64,000 nt of DNA from JACJVV01 sp964581515 (lineage in GTDB: Archaea; Nanobdellota; Nanobdellia; Woesearchaeales; JACJVV01), in assembly GCA_964581515.1 (NCBI GenBank), contig CAZOOV010000006.1, positions 77,653-141,652 of the forward strand, read 5' to 3'. Made by a program: the position numbers and the translations under genes. The notes below the pieces were generated by a model. It was not told the DNA's origin. It was given only the letters and a program-made list of their open reading frames with translations, and searched no databases. Positions 42,487-51,497 of the stretch are shown here, one piece after another. Positions within the stretch are counted from its first letter, which is position 1; the number at the start of each line of letters is the position of its first letter.

Positions 42487-43893
42487 ATGAAAAAACTATT
42501 TTTAGCGCTAGGTATTCTATTAGTTTTAGTCATCTCCTCTCTGAGTGTCAGTGCAGTTACATTAGGTGGAAGCAATATTGAAGCTTCTAATATTAACGAT
42601 GACAAAGAATCAGAGAGAGACGTGTATAAAACAGTTGTTTACTCAAATAGCAATTTAACATCAATTACAGGATGTACAACAGTTAGTTTAAATTCTAAAT
42701 ATGTAGATGATGCTTCTACTGAGGTTGCAAATAATGTTAACCTTTCTTATACAATCGGAAGCGGAACAGTAACAGTTAGGGGAAGACTTCCAGAAAATCT
42801 TGATGCAATTGATACATCAGATTTCAGTGAGAAATCATTTCTCGTTGCAAGTTTCCAATGTAATACAAATCAAGGAATTGTAACAGAGCCAATCTATATG
42901 CAAAGAGAACATATGTTTGAGCTTGATAAGATTGAAGTTACATATAACGGCGATCTTGAAACAATAAATGACGATGGCGATGAGGTTGAAGATCTTGAGC
43001 CAGGACAAATAGTTACACTTGATGTTATCATGGAAAACCTTTTCGATGATGATGACGACCTTGATATCGATGTAGATGTTGAGATTGAGTGTGATTCTGA
43101 CATTGATGTTTCTGATGAAGCAGATGATGTTGAGATTGCTTCAGATGATAAAGATTCTGTAGAGTTTGAACTTGACCTTGATGAAGACGATGTTCAAGAT
43201 AAGACTTATTCATGTACTGTAACAGCAATAGGAGTAGATGATCACGGTGCTAAACATGGTGCAGAATGGTCAATAAAACTTGATGTTGTAAAGGAAAAAT
43301 ATGAAATCAAGATTAAGGAATTCACATTAAATCCGCAATCTGTTTCATGTAATAATAAAGATGTTACAGCAAGCATAAGGATAAAGAACACAGGTTCAAG
43401 AGATGACAATGATGTTAAGCTTGAACTTAGGTCAGACGCTCTTAGCGTACTAAAATCCTACGAAGAGATCGATCTTGATGAGACAGATACTTCAAGGAAA
43501 GTTTTTACATTCAGTGTTCCTGAAACAGTTAAATCTGGTTCATATACTGTAATGGCAAAGACATACAGCAAGGGTATATCCTTAAGCGACCAACAGACAC
43601 TTCAGTTAACAGTTCCTAACTGTGCAGCTGATAATGAACCTGTACAACCACCACAGCAACCACAACAGCCTCAGCAACCACAGCAGCCTCAGAATCCTTT
43701 CCAGGATGATGACGATGATGACGTAACAGTCACACCACCTGCTGATGATGCAGACGATGCTGATGATGCAGCTGATGATGATCATGAAGAAGAAGGATCA
43801 AATACAACAGTATATGTAGTATTGTTAGCTATCTTGATCGTACTTTTGGTTGGCGGAATAATCGGTCTATTAGTGTACTTGTTTAAAGATTAG
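42487..43893 (+). CDS. Surface protein A, Asp-rich with C-terminal membrane anchor
   Basis: 468 residues. Signal peptide (MKKLFLALGILLVLVISSLS), beta-rich N-domain, very acidic segment (FDDDDDLDIDVDVEIECDSD), CARDB-like beta-sandwich (VTASIRIKNTGSRDDNDVKL), then a Pro/Gln linker of repeated P-Q-Q, a poly-Asp segment and one C-terminal membrane helix. Paralogue of the 45264 protein: shared patterns include M-Q-R at the end of the first domain, DLEPG/DLKPG and D-x-G-A-(K/R)-H-G. Probably cell-envelope anchored; Asp clusters may bind Ca2+. GAGGGGGT precedes the start. Confidence 0.82.
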   Translation: MKKLFLALGILLVLVISSLSVSAVTLGGSNIEASNINDDKESERDVYKTVVYSNSNLTSITGCTTVSLNSKYVDDASTEVANNVNLSYTIGSGTVTVRGRLPENLDAIDTSDFSEKSFLVASFQCNTNQGIVTEPIYMQREHMFELDKIEVTYNGDLETINDDGDEVEDLEPGQIVTLDVIMENLFDDDDDLDIDVDVEIECDSDIDVSDEADDVEIASDDKDSVEFELDLDEDDVQDKTYSCTVTAIGVDDHGAKHGAEWSIKLDVVKEKYEIKIKEFTLNPQSVSCNNKDVTASIRIKNTGSRDDNDVKLELRSDALSVLKSYEEIDLDETDTSRKVFTFSVPETVKSGSYTVMAKTYSKGISLSDQQTLQLTVPNCAADNEPVQPPQQPQQPQQPQQPQNPFQDDDDDDVTVTPPADDADDADDAADDDHEEEGSNTTVYVVLLAILIVLLVGGIIGLLVYLFKD

Positions 43894-43990
43894 ACAAGGC
43901 ATTATTTTTATTTTTTTTACTTCTTTTTTCTTTTGGTTTTTTATTCTTCTAATTAGTATATCTTGATTACAAAAGGAATCGAGTTGTGAG

Positions 43991-44015
43991 CCAGATAGAA
44001 TTGGGATGTGTCTGG
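43991..44015 (+). other. GC-richer island with short stem
   Basis: In a T-rich gap, CCAGA (43991-43995) pairs with TCTGG (44011-44015) within a block of higher GC (about 43978-44032). Could be a small RNA remnant or nothing; no protein frame. Confidence 0.2.
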
Positions 44016-44070
44016 TGAACGCTGTTAAAAGTTTTCTTTATCTCAAGAAACACATTATATAATAAAAAAC

Positions 44071-44478
44071 TTACATCGAATTTATTTTAATTCTCCAATT
44101 AGGTATTACTTTGTATGTAAGTATTCCTATGACTATCAGTGTAATCCAAAATGTACCTGTTGAGAGTCTGCCCATAAAATAGAGTGTTAGATTAATTAAT
44201 AGATATATTGTAAGAACCCAGCCTGTTGTCTTAAGAGCAAAACTATACCATCTTTTTCTTTCTTCAGATAATTTCTTATATTCATTATTAGGATTTTTCT
44301 TAACTCCTTTATCGTTTTTTTCACTGGTTTTTTCGCTAGTCTTTTTCCTAATTTCTTTTTTAACTTTTTTCTCAGATTCTTTATTAGATTCCTTATTAGG
44401 CTTCTTATTGGATATTATTCTAGCTTTTTTTCTTTCAGATGATTTTTCATACTTTATTTTAGATTTTTTTGAGTTCAT
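44071..44478 (-). CDS. Lys-rich small membrane protein
   Basis: 135 residues: the first 75 are Lys/Glu/Ser-rich (IKYEKSSERKKARIISNKKP, KKVKKEIRKKTSEKTSEKND), then two membrane helices (GWVLTIYLLINLTLYFMG, TFWITLIVIGILTYKVI). Overlaps the 3' end of taw3 by 20 bases in another frame, so likely co-transcribed. A positively charged cytosolic tail next to the membrane could bind nucleic acid. Function unknown. Confidence 0.68.
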   Translation of the reverse strand: MNSKKSKIKYEKSSERKKARIISNKKPNKESNKESEKKVKKEIRKKTSEKTSEKNDKGVKKNPNNEYKKLSEERKRWYSFALKTTGWVLTIYLLINLTLYFMGRLSTGTFWITLIVIGILTYKVIPNWRIKINSM

Positions 44479-45040
44479 CGTATAATTTCCCCATATTCTC
44501 TCTATTTTTTCTCATCTTGGTATTGCATACATCTACAAGAAGTTTTAGATATTCATCATCTATTAGCACTTTGCCGTTCTTTAGTACTATTGTCTCAACT
44601 TTCTCATTTCCCATGACTTCTATCATTATCTTATTGCTGAGTGATATTATGCCACTTCTCTTGAATCCTGATCTTCTGCACGCGAGTAAAAACCGCTCAG
44701 CTGTCTCAACTGTTCTGCAAAACACATGCAATATGCATGATTCTTGCATTAACCATGCATCATGCTCTGAATTTAGCTTATCTTTGACTTGTTTGAATGT
44801 TACAGGTTGATGGCTTGCTATTAGCCATTTTGCATCAATCTTCTTTGTTGATTTACGTTCAAGAAGCGTTATTCTGCCAGCACAACTGCTTGTAGTGCAA
44901 TAATTATCCTTTGAATTGATAATATCGACAATATCTTTGATTTCTTCATCAACCATTCCTTTTCTAGACATATCTGCTTTTGAGAGTATATCTTTTTTCT
45001 CACTAGCAAATTTGTTTTCATCTTCATATCTGTTTATCAT
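44459..45040 (-). CDS. taw3: tRNA wybutosine-synthesis methyltransferase Taw3 (TYW3)
   Basis: 193 residues matching TYW3: the family block CTTSSCAGRITLLE, then KWLIASHQPVTFKQV, LHVFCRTVETAERFLLACRR and GFKRSGIISLSNKIMIEVMG. It methylates the wyosine intermediate at position 37 of tRNA-Phe. Length normal. No Taw1 or Taw2 gene nearby. The start MINRYEDENKF has no clear RBS and may be leaderless behind TTTTTATAAACT (about 45062). Confidence 0.92.
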   Translation of the reverse strand: MINRYEDENKFASEKKDILSKADMSRKGMVDEEIKDIVDIINSKDNYCTTSSCAGRITLLERKSTKKIDAKWLIASHQPVTFKQVKDKLNSEHDAWLMQESCILHVFCRTVETAERFLLACRRSGFKRSGIISLSNKIMIEVMGNEKVETIVLKNGKVLIDDEYLKLLVDVCNTKMRKNRENMGKLYDELKKI

Positions 45041-45263
45041 AAAACTAGGAAAATATGCCTTTTTATAAACTTTGTTTATATACAGCTTAGTTAAGATCTG
45101 CTTGTTTTCAGAACCCCTTAGTTATTACTCACTACATAATAGTAACAAAGCGAAAAGTTTAAAAAGGCAAAAGTACTTTACTATTGAAATAGTACATTTA
45201 TTATAATAATTTCAATAATATGATATCAATATCAAAACATGATTTTTGGGGGTTTAAGGAAAA

Positions 45264-46652
45264 ATGAAAACAATTGCATTCTTGATGGGACTACTTATTT
45301 GTATATTTACATTAGCTGGAGTTTCAGCTACATTGTCTACTGATTTATCAGGTAATGATGTTACACTAGGTAGTGCAACGCAAGAGGCAAGTAATTATCT
45401 TGAAAATTCTGAAATTTATGTAACAAAAGATATTGTTATTGGAACTACAGAGAATCTTTCATTGACAATTGTTCCAAAATCTTCATTCATATCAAGTACA
45501 GATACTGTAAGTGTATGGAATATTGATGTTAGTTTTGCACAAGTTGTAGAAGGTGCAAGTTCAACAGTTACAATCACAGCGCGTGTTCCAGAAAGACTTG
45601 ACGCAGTTGATGCAGATGGTGTTGCAAATGCTCTTAATACGGCTACTTTAACATTTAATGATAGTTCAGATTCAGTTGCAATTAATCTTTTTATGCAAAG
45701 AATTAATCGTCTAGAATTTGATGATTTAGACATGATGTATAATGATGAATCTGAGAAGATTACTGATGGTGAAAAGATCGATGATCTTAAACCAGGAGAT
45801 GGTGCATCTTTTGAATTCAAAGTTAAGAATACATATCCTTCAAGTTCAGATGTAGAAATCGATGATGTTGATGTTACAATTGAGGATGATAACAATGATC
45901 TTGACATTGATGAAGAAGAATCATTGGGCACAATAAGAGAAAATGATGATGATAGTGAATCAATATCAATTGATCTTGATGATGATCTTGATGAGGATAT
46001 ATATGATTTATTTATCAGAGTAATTGGTTATGATGAGTTTGGAGCAAGACATGGTGAACAAGTTACTGTGAAGATAGAAATTGAAAAAGAAGATGATGAT
46101 GTTGCACTAAAACGTGCTGACTTGAATCCTGATTCAGTTAATAACTGTGATACAAGATCTGTAACACTTACATTAAGTATTGATAATATCGGTAAACATG
46201 ATCAAGACGGTGCAAGTTTGACTGTAGAAAGTACTGGACTTGGTTATTATAATACAATAGATCAGATTGAACTTGATGAAGACGAAGCAAAGACAAAGCG
46301 TTTTTCAATTCCAATCTCTTCAGATACAAAACCGGGAGCATATACATTCCTTATAACAGCAAGGACAGAAGATGGTAAGATAACTGATGAAGATTATATG
46401 TCAATATTAGTTACAAACTGTGGTAGTCCAACAACAACTACTCCACCTGCAACAACAACAGGTTCTGATGTACAGCTTATTTCAGGTAGTGGTTATACAG
46501 GCATTACAACTGCTCAAACAGTGGTTTCTGGTAATGATGAAGAGGTAAGTGATGATGGTGAGGGTATTCTATCAATACCAGCATTAATTATATTGCTTGT
46601 ATTAGTTGTAGTTACAATTGTATTGCTTACATTGATACTAATCAAGAAATAA
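45264..46652 (+). CDS. Surface protein B, paralogue of surface protein A
   Basis: 462 residues. Signal peptide (MKTIAFLMGLLICIFTLAGV), beta-rich N-domain, acidic centre (DDDDSESISIDLDDDLDEDI), CARDB-like domain (VTLTLSIDNIGKHDQDGASL), a Thr/Ser-rich linker and a C-terminal membrane helix (PALIILLVLVVVTIVLLTLI). Matches the 42487 protein in order and in motifs (M-Q-R, DLKPGD, D-x-F-G-A-R-H-G) but has a Thr-rich rather than Pro/Gln linker. Preceded by GGGGGTTT. A, Taw3 block and B suggest duplication followed by insertion or rearrangement. Confidence 0.82.
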   Translation: MKTIAFLMGLLICIFTLAGVSATLSTDLSGNDVTLGSATQEASNYLENSEIYVTKDIVIGTTENLSLTIVPKSSFISSTDTVSVWNIDVSFAQVVEGASSTVTITARVPERLDAVDADGVANALNTATLTFNDSSDSVAINLFMQRINRLEFDDLDMMYNDESEKITDGEKIDDLKPGDGASFEFKVKNTYPSSSDVEIDDVDVTIEDDNNDLDIDEEESLGTIRENDDDSESISIDLDDDLDEDIYDLFIRVIGYDEFGARHGEQVTVKIEIEKEDDDVALKRADLNPDSVNNCDTRSVTLTLSIDNIGKHDQDGASLTVESTGLGYYNTIDQIELDEDEAKTKRFSIPISSDTKPGAYTFLITARTEDGKITDEDYMSILVTNCGSPTTTTPPATTTGSDVQLISGSGYTGITTAQTVVSGNDEEVSDDGEGILSIPALIILLVLVVVTIVLLTLILIKK

Positions 46653-46689
46653 TTGATTTATTATTTTTAATTTATTATTACTTTTCTTT

Positions 46690-47490
46690 TTATCTTTTTA
46701 TTAATTTCTTTATTCTTTCTATATATTCTTGAGCTTCTTTGAAATATCTTTCATACTCTTGTCCAGATATGATTGATTTTTCATTATGTATTATCTGTCT
46801 TGATAATTGATAGAATTTTCTCATTGTATTTACATATTTGCTCTCTAGTCTTTTCTTCTTTTTGACAAGTATCTCATCAAGCTTATCTGCTACGCTTGCT
46901 GGTGTTGAAGGTTGTACTCCTTCTTGCATAAGTACCGCGTGAGATATGTCAATGACTGCCCAGTATAGATCAAGTGTAGCCTGAAGTATATGGTTTCTTG
47001 AGTTGAACATGCTTCCCATTGATTTATTTAGATAAATGTGCATTGTCTCATTGCTTGGAGATATTTTTCCTTGTGAAAGCAGTATTCTTAATGGCTCAAA
47101 GAGCCCAGTATCATACACTGCAACGCCGTCCCTGAGTATATTAAGGCCAAGTGGATCACCTTTTCTTATGTAATCCCAAAAATTAGTCATCTTAAGTGTT
47201 GTCACATGTAGTTTCTTTGATGCTTTTCCAATCATCTTCTCAAGAATTACTCTATATGCTTCTACAAGTTCATTTGTTATGTTGACAGTTACATCATCGA
47301 CAACAATCAGTATGTCTATATCATTGCTCTCTTTGTTTGCTCTCGCAGTGCTTCCAAAAAGTGCAATTGTTTTAACGAAAGAACCAAACTCTTTTGCAAC
47401 ATCTTTAGCGAATTTGTAAACTATATCAATGTCTCCCTTTTTGTATTTATCCTTATTGGGATTGCTCTTATGTTCTAAGTTGAACTCCAT
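46690..47490 (-). CDS. Nucleotidyltransferase with possible C-terminal HEPN domain
   Basis: 266 residues. The N-terminal MNT-type nucleotidyltransferase has the motif LFGSTARANKESNDIDILIV (G-S...D-x-D). After a middle domain, the last 120 residues are helical and carry RQIIHNE, an R-x3-H pattern close to the R-x4-6-H HEPN signature. MNT and HEPN commonly form two-gene toxin-antitoxin pairs; here both may be on one chain. An alternative is a stand-alone nucleotidyltransferase with a helical substrate domain of kanamycin nucleotidyltransferase type. No partner toxin gene adjacent. Confidence 0.8.
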   Translation of the reverse strand: MEFNLEHKSNPNKDKYKKGDIDIVYKFAKDVAKEFGSFVKTIALFGSTARANKESNDIDILIVVDDVTVNITNELVEAYRVILEKMIGKASKKLHVTTLKMTNFWDYIRKGDPLGLNILRDGVAVYDTGLFEPLRILLSQGKISPSNETMHIYLNKSMGSMFNSRNHILQATLDLYWAVIDISHAVLMQEGVQPSTPASVADKLDEILVKKKKRLESKYVNTMRKFYQLSRQIIHNEKSIISGQEYERYFKEAQEYIERIKKLIKR

Positions 47491-47560
47491 TTATTACCCC
47501 TTAAGAAGAACTGAGGATAAGTGGTTATTAAAGCTTTATTACTATTTTAGAATGAAAACC

Positions 47561-48835
47561 TTATTTTCCAGGATTAGTCACTAAAAAATCATCTAGGAAA
47601 GGTACAGGCATCTCTGATTTTAAGTATAATGGGTCTAATCTTCTTCTCATCTCAAACATTTTCTTGGCTTTTGCCGCGTCTCTATATTTCTCATTTGCAG
47701 CAAGCATGCCTGAACGCATATCAAGTGGAATCTCTTTTGGGGATGGAAGTGATGTTGCACTCTGGCTGTCTCCATAAAGTGCTATCCAGTCAAGGCTTTC
47801 AGCATCATGCTTCATCGCTTGCAGGGTCTGCACATAACGTCCGAACTCTTCACCTATCTCCATCATATTCCCTATTATTATATTCTCTGACATTTCCTGG
47901 ACTTCATCAGTCAGATATTCAAGCATATCAAGTGCTCTGTCAACAAATCTTATTGTATAATCATAATTACATGTGACTTTAGATGTCCTAAAAACTATAT
48001 CTGCCTCACCAGTCATTATCATAGCAAGATTAGTCCTGTGATTGATAAAAAACTGTACTCTTGGTTCATCTTCTCTTTCATTTTCCAGTATATATTCTTG
48101 TATTATCCTTGCTCTTTCATAATCCTGATATGATTTTCTAATATCTCTAAAAAATCTTTCATGTTCACCAACTTGTGCATATATTCCTTTTGCTTCTTCA
48201 CAAAATGCGTCTCCTCTTTCACAGAATGTTCTAATCTCTTCATAGAATCTGTTAAGTAAATCAACAGGGATGCCTTTCTCAAACATCTTTATTTTGCCAC
48301 CGCTTTGCTTTCTTACACGGTAATCTTCTCTGACTAATGCATCAAAGACACTGAAATCTTTTCCAGGATATCCTTCTGTATGGAATAATTTTGCACTGTT
48401 TGGTCCTTCTTTGAGCGGTATTACATCTTCAGAATATAACATATTATTTGTAGGTGTCTTTACATCTTTTTCTTCGATATTTTCTATTAACATCCTTACT
48501 TTTTGCGGCATGAAGCCTAGTCTCTTATTTATATCATCTATCATTGATTTTAGATGATTCATAGAAGCTACAAACGTAGATTTTTTAGAGATTATATTCA
48601 AAGAATAACCTCCGTTACTTTTTGTTTGCTTGATAAATTCTCCCTTATATCCTAGGGTCTCACATAATTCAGGAAGTCCTTGCATCTCTGGCACTCCTTC
48701 TATAGAAATACGTACGCTTTGATCATTGAATGATTCAACTCTACTCTGCAAATCAGTGTCTGCAATTGTTATACTAGAAATTTGTTGTGGTGGCCTTTTC
48801 TTGTTTCTATTTTCTTTTCTGCGATTCTTCTTCAT
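47561..48835 (-). CDS. Hypothetical protein, 424 residues
   Basis: Not recognised. A very basic N-terminus (MKKNRRKENRNKKRPPQQ) precedes a mixed domain (SVRISIEGVPEMQGLPELCE, GYSLNIISKKS) and a large mostly helical body with many Glu, Arg and Tyr (YAQVGEHERFFRDIRKSYQD, LEYLTDEVQEMSENIIIGNM). No signal peptide or membrane helix. The basic tail hints at nucleic-acid or ribosome contact. 70 bases upstream of the nucleotidyltransferase gene on the same strand, so possibly one operon. Confidence 0.72.
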   Translation of the reverse strand: MKKNRRKENRNKKRPPQQISSITIADTDLQSRVESFNDQSVRISIEGVPEMQGLPELCETLGYKGEFIKQTKSNGGYSLNIISKKSTFVASMNHLKSMIDDINKRLGFMPQKVRMLIENIEEKDVKTPTNNMLYSEDVIPLKEGPNSAKLFHTEGYPGKDFSVFDALVREDYRVRKQSGGKIKMFEKGIPVDLLNRFYEEIRTFCERGDAFCEEAKGIYAQVGEHERFFRDIRKSYQDYERARIIQEYILENEREDEPRVQFFINHRTNLAMIMTGEADIVFRTSKVTCNYDYTIRFVDRALDMLEYLTDEVQEMSENIIIGNMMEIGEEFGRYVQTLQAMKHDAESLDWIALYGDSQSATSLPSPKEIPLDMRSGMLAANEKYRDAAKAKKMFEMRRRLDPLYLKSEMPVPFLDDFLVTNPGK

Positions 48836-48996
48836 ATATTATTATATTATAAAATCAGTTGTTTTTAAATTATTGCCTTCTGTAAAATAATATTCTTCAT
48901 CCTTGTATTGTAATAATTATAATGTATAATATATTTCATAAACTATACTTTTTATGGATAATATTATTTTTAAACAAAATAATAACTAGATATCAT

Positions 48997-49260
48997 ATGC
49001 AAAAGCTTGATATTGAAGCAATTCGCAGGGATATGGAGATGCCACTTGATGATATTACTCATCAATCCTTTATGGAAAAGTTTGGACCTACTATATTTGA
49101 TTTCACATGCAGGATGGTCGGTGGTTTTGTAGGCTACAAGATTGGAGAGCACTGCGGTGGTTATGAATTTGGAGTTCTTGGCGCGTATGTTGGCATGATG
49201 TCACGCTATTATATCCCTCCTAAAGGAGGAATCACAATGGCTCTTCCAAGATTAGGTTAG
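48997..49260 (+). CDS. Hypothetical small Gly-rich protein
   Basis: 87 residues from MQKLDIEAIRRDMEMPLDDI. A Gly-rich hydrophobic central part (GGFVGYKIGEHCGGYEFGVL, GAYVGMMSRYYIP) may be one or two membrane-associated helices with glycine-zipper spacing. An in-frame start 75 bases upstream has no support. Repeat copy G starts 27 bases after its stop. Function unknown. Confidence 0.62.
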   Translation: MQKLDIEAIRRDMEMPLDDITHQSFMEKFGPTIFDFTCRMVGGFVGYKIGEHCGGYEFGVLGAYVGMMSRYYIPPKGGITMALPRLG

Positions 49261-49286
49261 TATAAATTTCTTTTGAAAGTATGTAA

Positions 49287-49321
49287 GTAAAAAGTCAGCT
49301 TTGCCTTATGAGGCGATAATT
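49287..49321 (+). repeat. Interspersed stem-loop element, copy G (type II, 3' truncated)
   Basis: Matches the left half of copy F (GTAAAAAGTCAGCTTTGCC then TTATGAGGCGATAAT) and stops where the hisS 3' end begins. The CGCCGTGC half is absent. AGTATAAATT (about 49259-49268) lies some 20-28 nt upstream. Confidence 0.8.
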
Positions 49322-49328
49322 TGATCAA

Positions 49329-50573
49329 TCACAGCTTCTTGATCTCAACTTCTTCTTCTTTTCCAGAATTCATGTCTTTGACTTTGACCTTTCCTTCTTT
49401 GGTCTCATCACCAACAACAATAACTTTTTTTGCTTTTATGCCATCAGCATAGCTGAATTGTTTGCCAAGTTTTCTGTTCATAAGATCTATGTCAACAGAG
49501 TATTTCTTCCTTAATCCATCTGCAATTTCCATAGCCTTCTCAACATAATCCTTATTTACAGGAGCAATATAGTAATCAACACCATCGCTTTCTTCTTTCC
49601 AGAGTCCCTTTTCGCGTAGAAATAATTCAAGAACAACATCACCCATTGCAAATCCAGTAGCAGGACAACTTTGTCCTCCAAATTGTTCAATCATATTATC
49701 ATATCGGCCACCACCAAGTATTGCTCGAAACTTTCCTCTTCTGTCAAATACTTCAAACACAGTGCCTGTATAATATGCAAGTCCTCTTGCGATTTCAGGG
49801 CAGTATTGTATGAATTTTCCTTTTCCCATAGTATCAAGAAGTGATATTATTTCTCCTAATTTATCAGCAGATTCTTTTCCTTTATCATTAAGCATGTCTT
49901 TTACTTCGTCAAGGCTCTCTGCAGAAAGAAAATCATTTATTTTGCTTATTTGTTCTTTTGATAGATAACTTAGTTCTTCTTCAAATTCATCTTTTGTTAT
50001 CTTGTTTTTCTTATCAAATATCCTTAGTGTATCTTCTATTTTTTTGACACCAATATTTTCTAAAAATCCTTGTATTATATCTCTATTATTTATCTTGACC
50101 ACTATATCTTTTTCGCTAAGTCCTAGACAAACAAGGTTATCTATTGCAAGTGCAACAACTTCTGCGTCAGCTTGTATCTTATTTGAGCCAAAGGATTCAA
50201 CGCCGAATTGATAAAACTCTCTTAAACGGCCTTTTTGTGGTGCTTCATATCTCCACATCCTTGTTATATAGAACCATTTCACTGGTTTTGTTATTTCTTT
50301 TTGTTTTTCTATAAACATTCTTGTGAGTGGGACAGTTATGTCAAATCTCATGCCAATCTCTTCATTTGAACGCTTTTCCATTACAAATATCTGAGATTTT
50401 ACTTCTTCACCTGATTTTGCAGTAAGTAGCTTCAGGCTTTCAAAAGCTGGACTTTCCACTTCTTTGAAGCCATATCTAATAGCGTTCTGTCTAAGCAGAT
50501 CAAATACTTTCCTTCTTTGCTCCATTTGTTCAGGGAAAAAGTCTCTTGTTCCCTTTACTGCTTGGTATGTCAT
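49329..50573 (-). CDS. hisS: Histidyl-tRNA synthetase
   Basis: 414 residues, class II synthetase. Motif 1 region MTYQAVKGTRDFFPEQMEQR, motif 2 WRYEAPQKGRLREFYQFGVE, the histidine-binding block RGLAYYTGTVFEVFDRRG and motif 3 FRAILGGGRYDNM, plus a C-terminal anticodon-binding domain (VDYYIAPVNKDYVEKAMEIA). Start fixed by a TATA box 24-34 bases upstream (50597-50607); any longer reading would cross repeat copy C. Confidence 0.96.
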   Translation of the reverse strand: MTYQAVKGTRDFFPEQMEQRRKVFDLLRQNAIRYGFKEVESPAFESLKLLTAKSGEEVKSQIFVMEKRSNEEIGMRFDITVPLTRMFIEKQKEITKPVKWFYITRMWRYEAPQKGRLREFYQFGVESFGSNKIQADAEVVALAIDNLVCLGLSEKDIVVKINNRDIIQGFLENIGVKKIEDTLRIFDKKNKITKDEFEEELSYLSKEQISKINDFLSAESLDEVKDMLNDKGKESADKLGEIISLLDTMGKGKFIQYCPEIARGLAYYTGTVFEVFDRRGKFRAILGGGRYDNMIEQFGGQSCPATGFAMGDVVLELFLREKGLWKEESDGVDYYIAPVNKDYVEKAMEIADGLRKKYSVDIDLMNRKLGKQFSYADGIKAKKVIVVGDETKEGKVKVKDMNSGKEEEVEIKKL

Positions 50574-50596
50574 GATATTTTTAGAAGAACGAGGGG

Positions 50597-50607
50597 TATT
50601 TATAAAA
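50597..50607 (-). promoter_or_regulatory. TATA box for hisS (also readable on + strand)
   Basis: ATTTATAAAAT is nearly symmetric. On the minus strand it is placed for leaderless hisS; on the plus strand it lies about 25 nt before the outer stem of repeat copy C. Confidence 0.5.
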
Positions 50608-50623
50608 TTTAGGGATACTAAGT

Positions 50624-50740
50624 ATGTCCTAATTTGCATTCGTAAGTATATTGGCGCCAATTGAGGCGCATGAGTTCTCAATAGAGGATTCATAATTGCG
50701 CCGTGCCCCAATATACTACATCATTTTATTTGAAACACAT
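50624..50740 (+). repeat. Interspersed stem-loop element, copy C (type I)
   Basis: Main stem AGTATATTGG (50645-50654) with CCAATATACT (50708-50717): relative to copies A and B a C-G pair is replaced by T-A, a compensatory change. Core CGCCAATTGAGGCG / CGCCGTGC. Apical stem ATGAGTTCTC/GAGGATTCAT pairs with two G-U. Conserved flanks ATGTCCTAATTTGCATT on the left and TTATTTGAAACACAT on the right. Between divergent hisS and an S-layer-like gene. Confidence 0.85.
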
Positions 50741-50820
50741 CAGGTTATATATTATATTATCTTAGACATAACTACAACAGCATAACATTTAAATATCTTG
50801 ATGGTTTAACTATTCATAAC

Positions 50821-51495
50821 ATGAAAAGAATACATAAGATGATGGTACTGTTCTTAGCAATAGCCATTTCAATATCTGCTATGCTTTATGCTGCAGATGT
50901 GGTTCAAAGAGATATGGAACTCAGTCTTTATCCTGAAATGTTCATAAGCAATGACAGGCTTGATGTGACTTTTGTAGTTGGAGAATATGCAAAATCAGAT
51001 GATGTTCTCTCCACAGTTGATATTGCTATATCTTTGCAAGATATGCTTAAGGAAATGCTTGAGAATGAAGAAGGCAATAATGTATTTGAGCTTGACATTA
51101 CAGGTAATCCTCAGGATGAACTTACAGACATGTATATGGATGTTTTCAATAAGAAAAAAGAATCAGCAGCAAACACAGTACTTGACACTTCTTTGAATAA
51201 TGAATCTATTTTAGACAAGAATTTTATAGTTGTAGGTGGTCCTTGTGTAAATTGGGTTGCAGCACATTTCATGGGAAATCCTGAGAGATGTACAGATGAT
51301 TTCCTTGCAGGAAGAGGCTATTTCAGACTTTATAGGAATGGCAAGGGCATTGTTATGGTTGTTGCAGGTTTTACTGCAGATGATACAAAGACAGCAGCAC
51401 AGGTGCTTGCACACTACGAAGATTATTCATCTAATTTTGTTGGTACAAGCATGCGTGTATCTTCAGCATGGATGAGTGAATTAAGAATAGAATAA
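50821..51495 (+). CDS. S-layer-domain-like secreted protein
   Basis: 224 residues. Signal peptide (HKMMVLFLAIAISISAMLYA) followed by a mixed alpha/beta domain containing FIVVGGPCVNWVAAHFMGNP, FRLYRNGKGIVMVVAGFTAD and DTKTAAQVLAHYEDYSSNF, blocks I associate with the S-layer protein domain found in archaeal envelope proteins. Here the domain stands alone and short, without the long beta-sandwich region of full S-layer proteins, so it may be a small envelope component. Confidence 0.78.
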   Translation: MKRIHKMMVLFLAIAISISAMLYAADVVQRDMELSLYPEMFISNDRLDVTFVVGEYAKSDDVLSTVDIAISLQDMLKEMLENEEGNNVFELDITGNPQDELTDMYMDVFNKKKESAANTVLDTSLNNESILDKNFIVVGGPCVNWVAAHFMGNPERCTDDFLAGRGYFRLYRNGKGIVMVVAGFTADDTKTAAQVLAHYEDYSSNFVGTSMRVSSAWMSELRIE

Positions 51496-51497
51496 GA

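Noticed and set aside
50574..50711. Longer N-terminus for HisRS
   Set aside because: It crosses stem-loop element C and the TATA box; the conserved MTYQAVKGTRDFFP start is at 50573.
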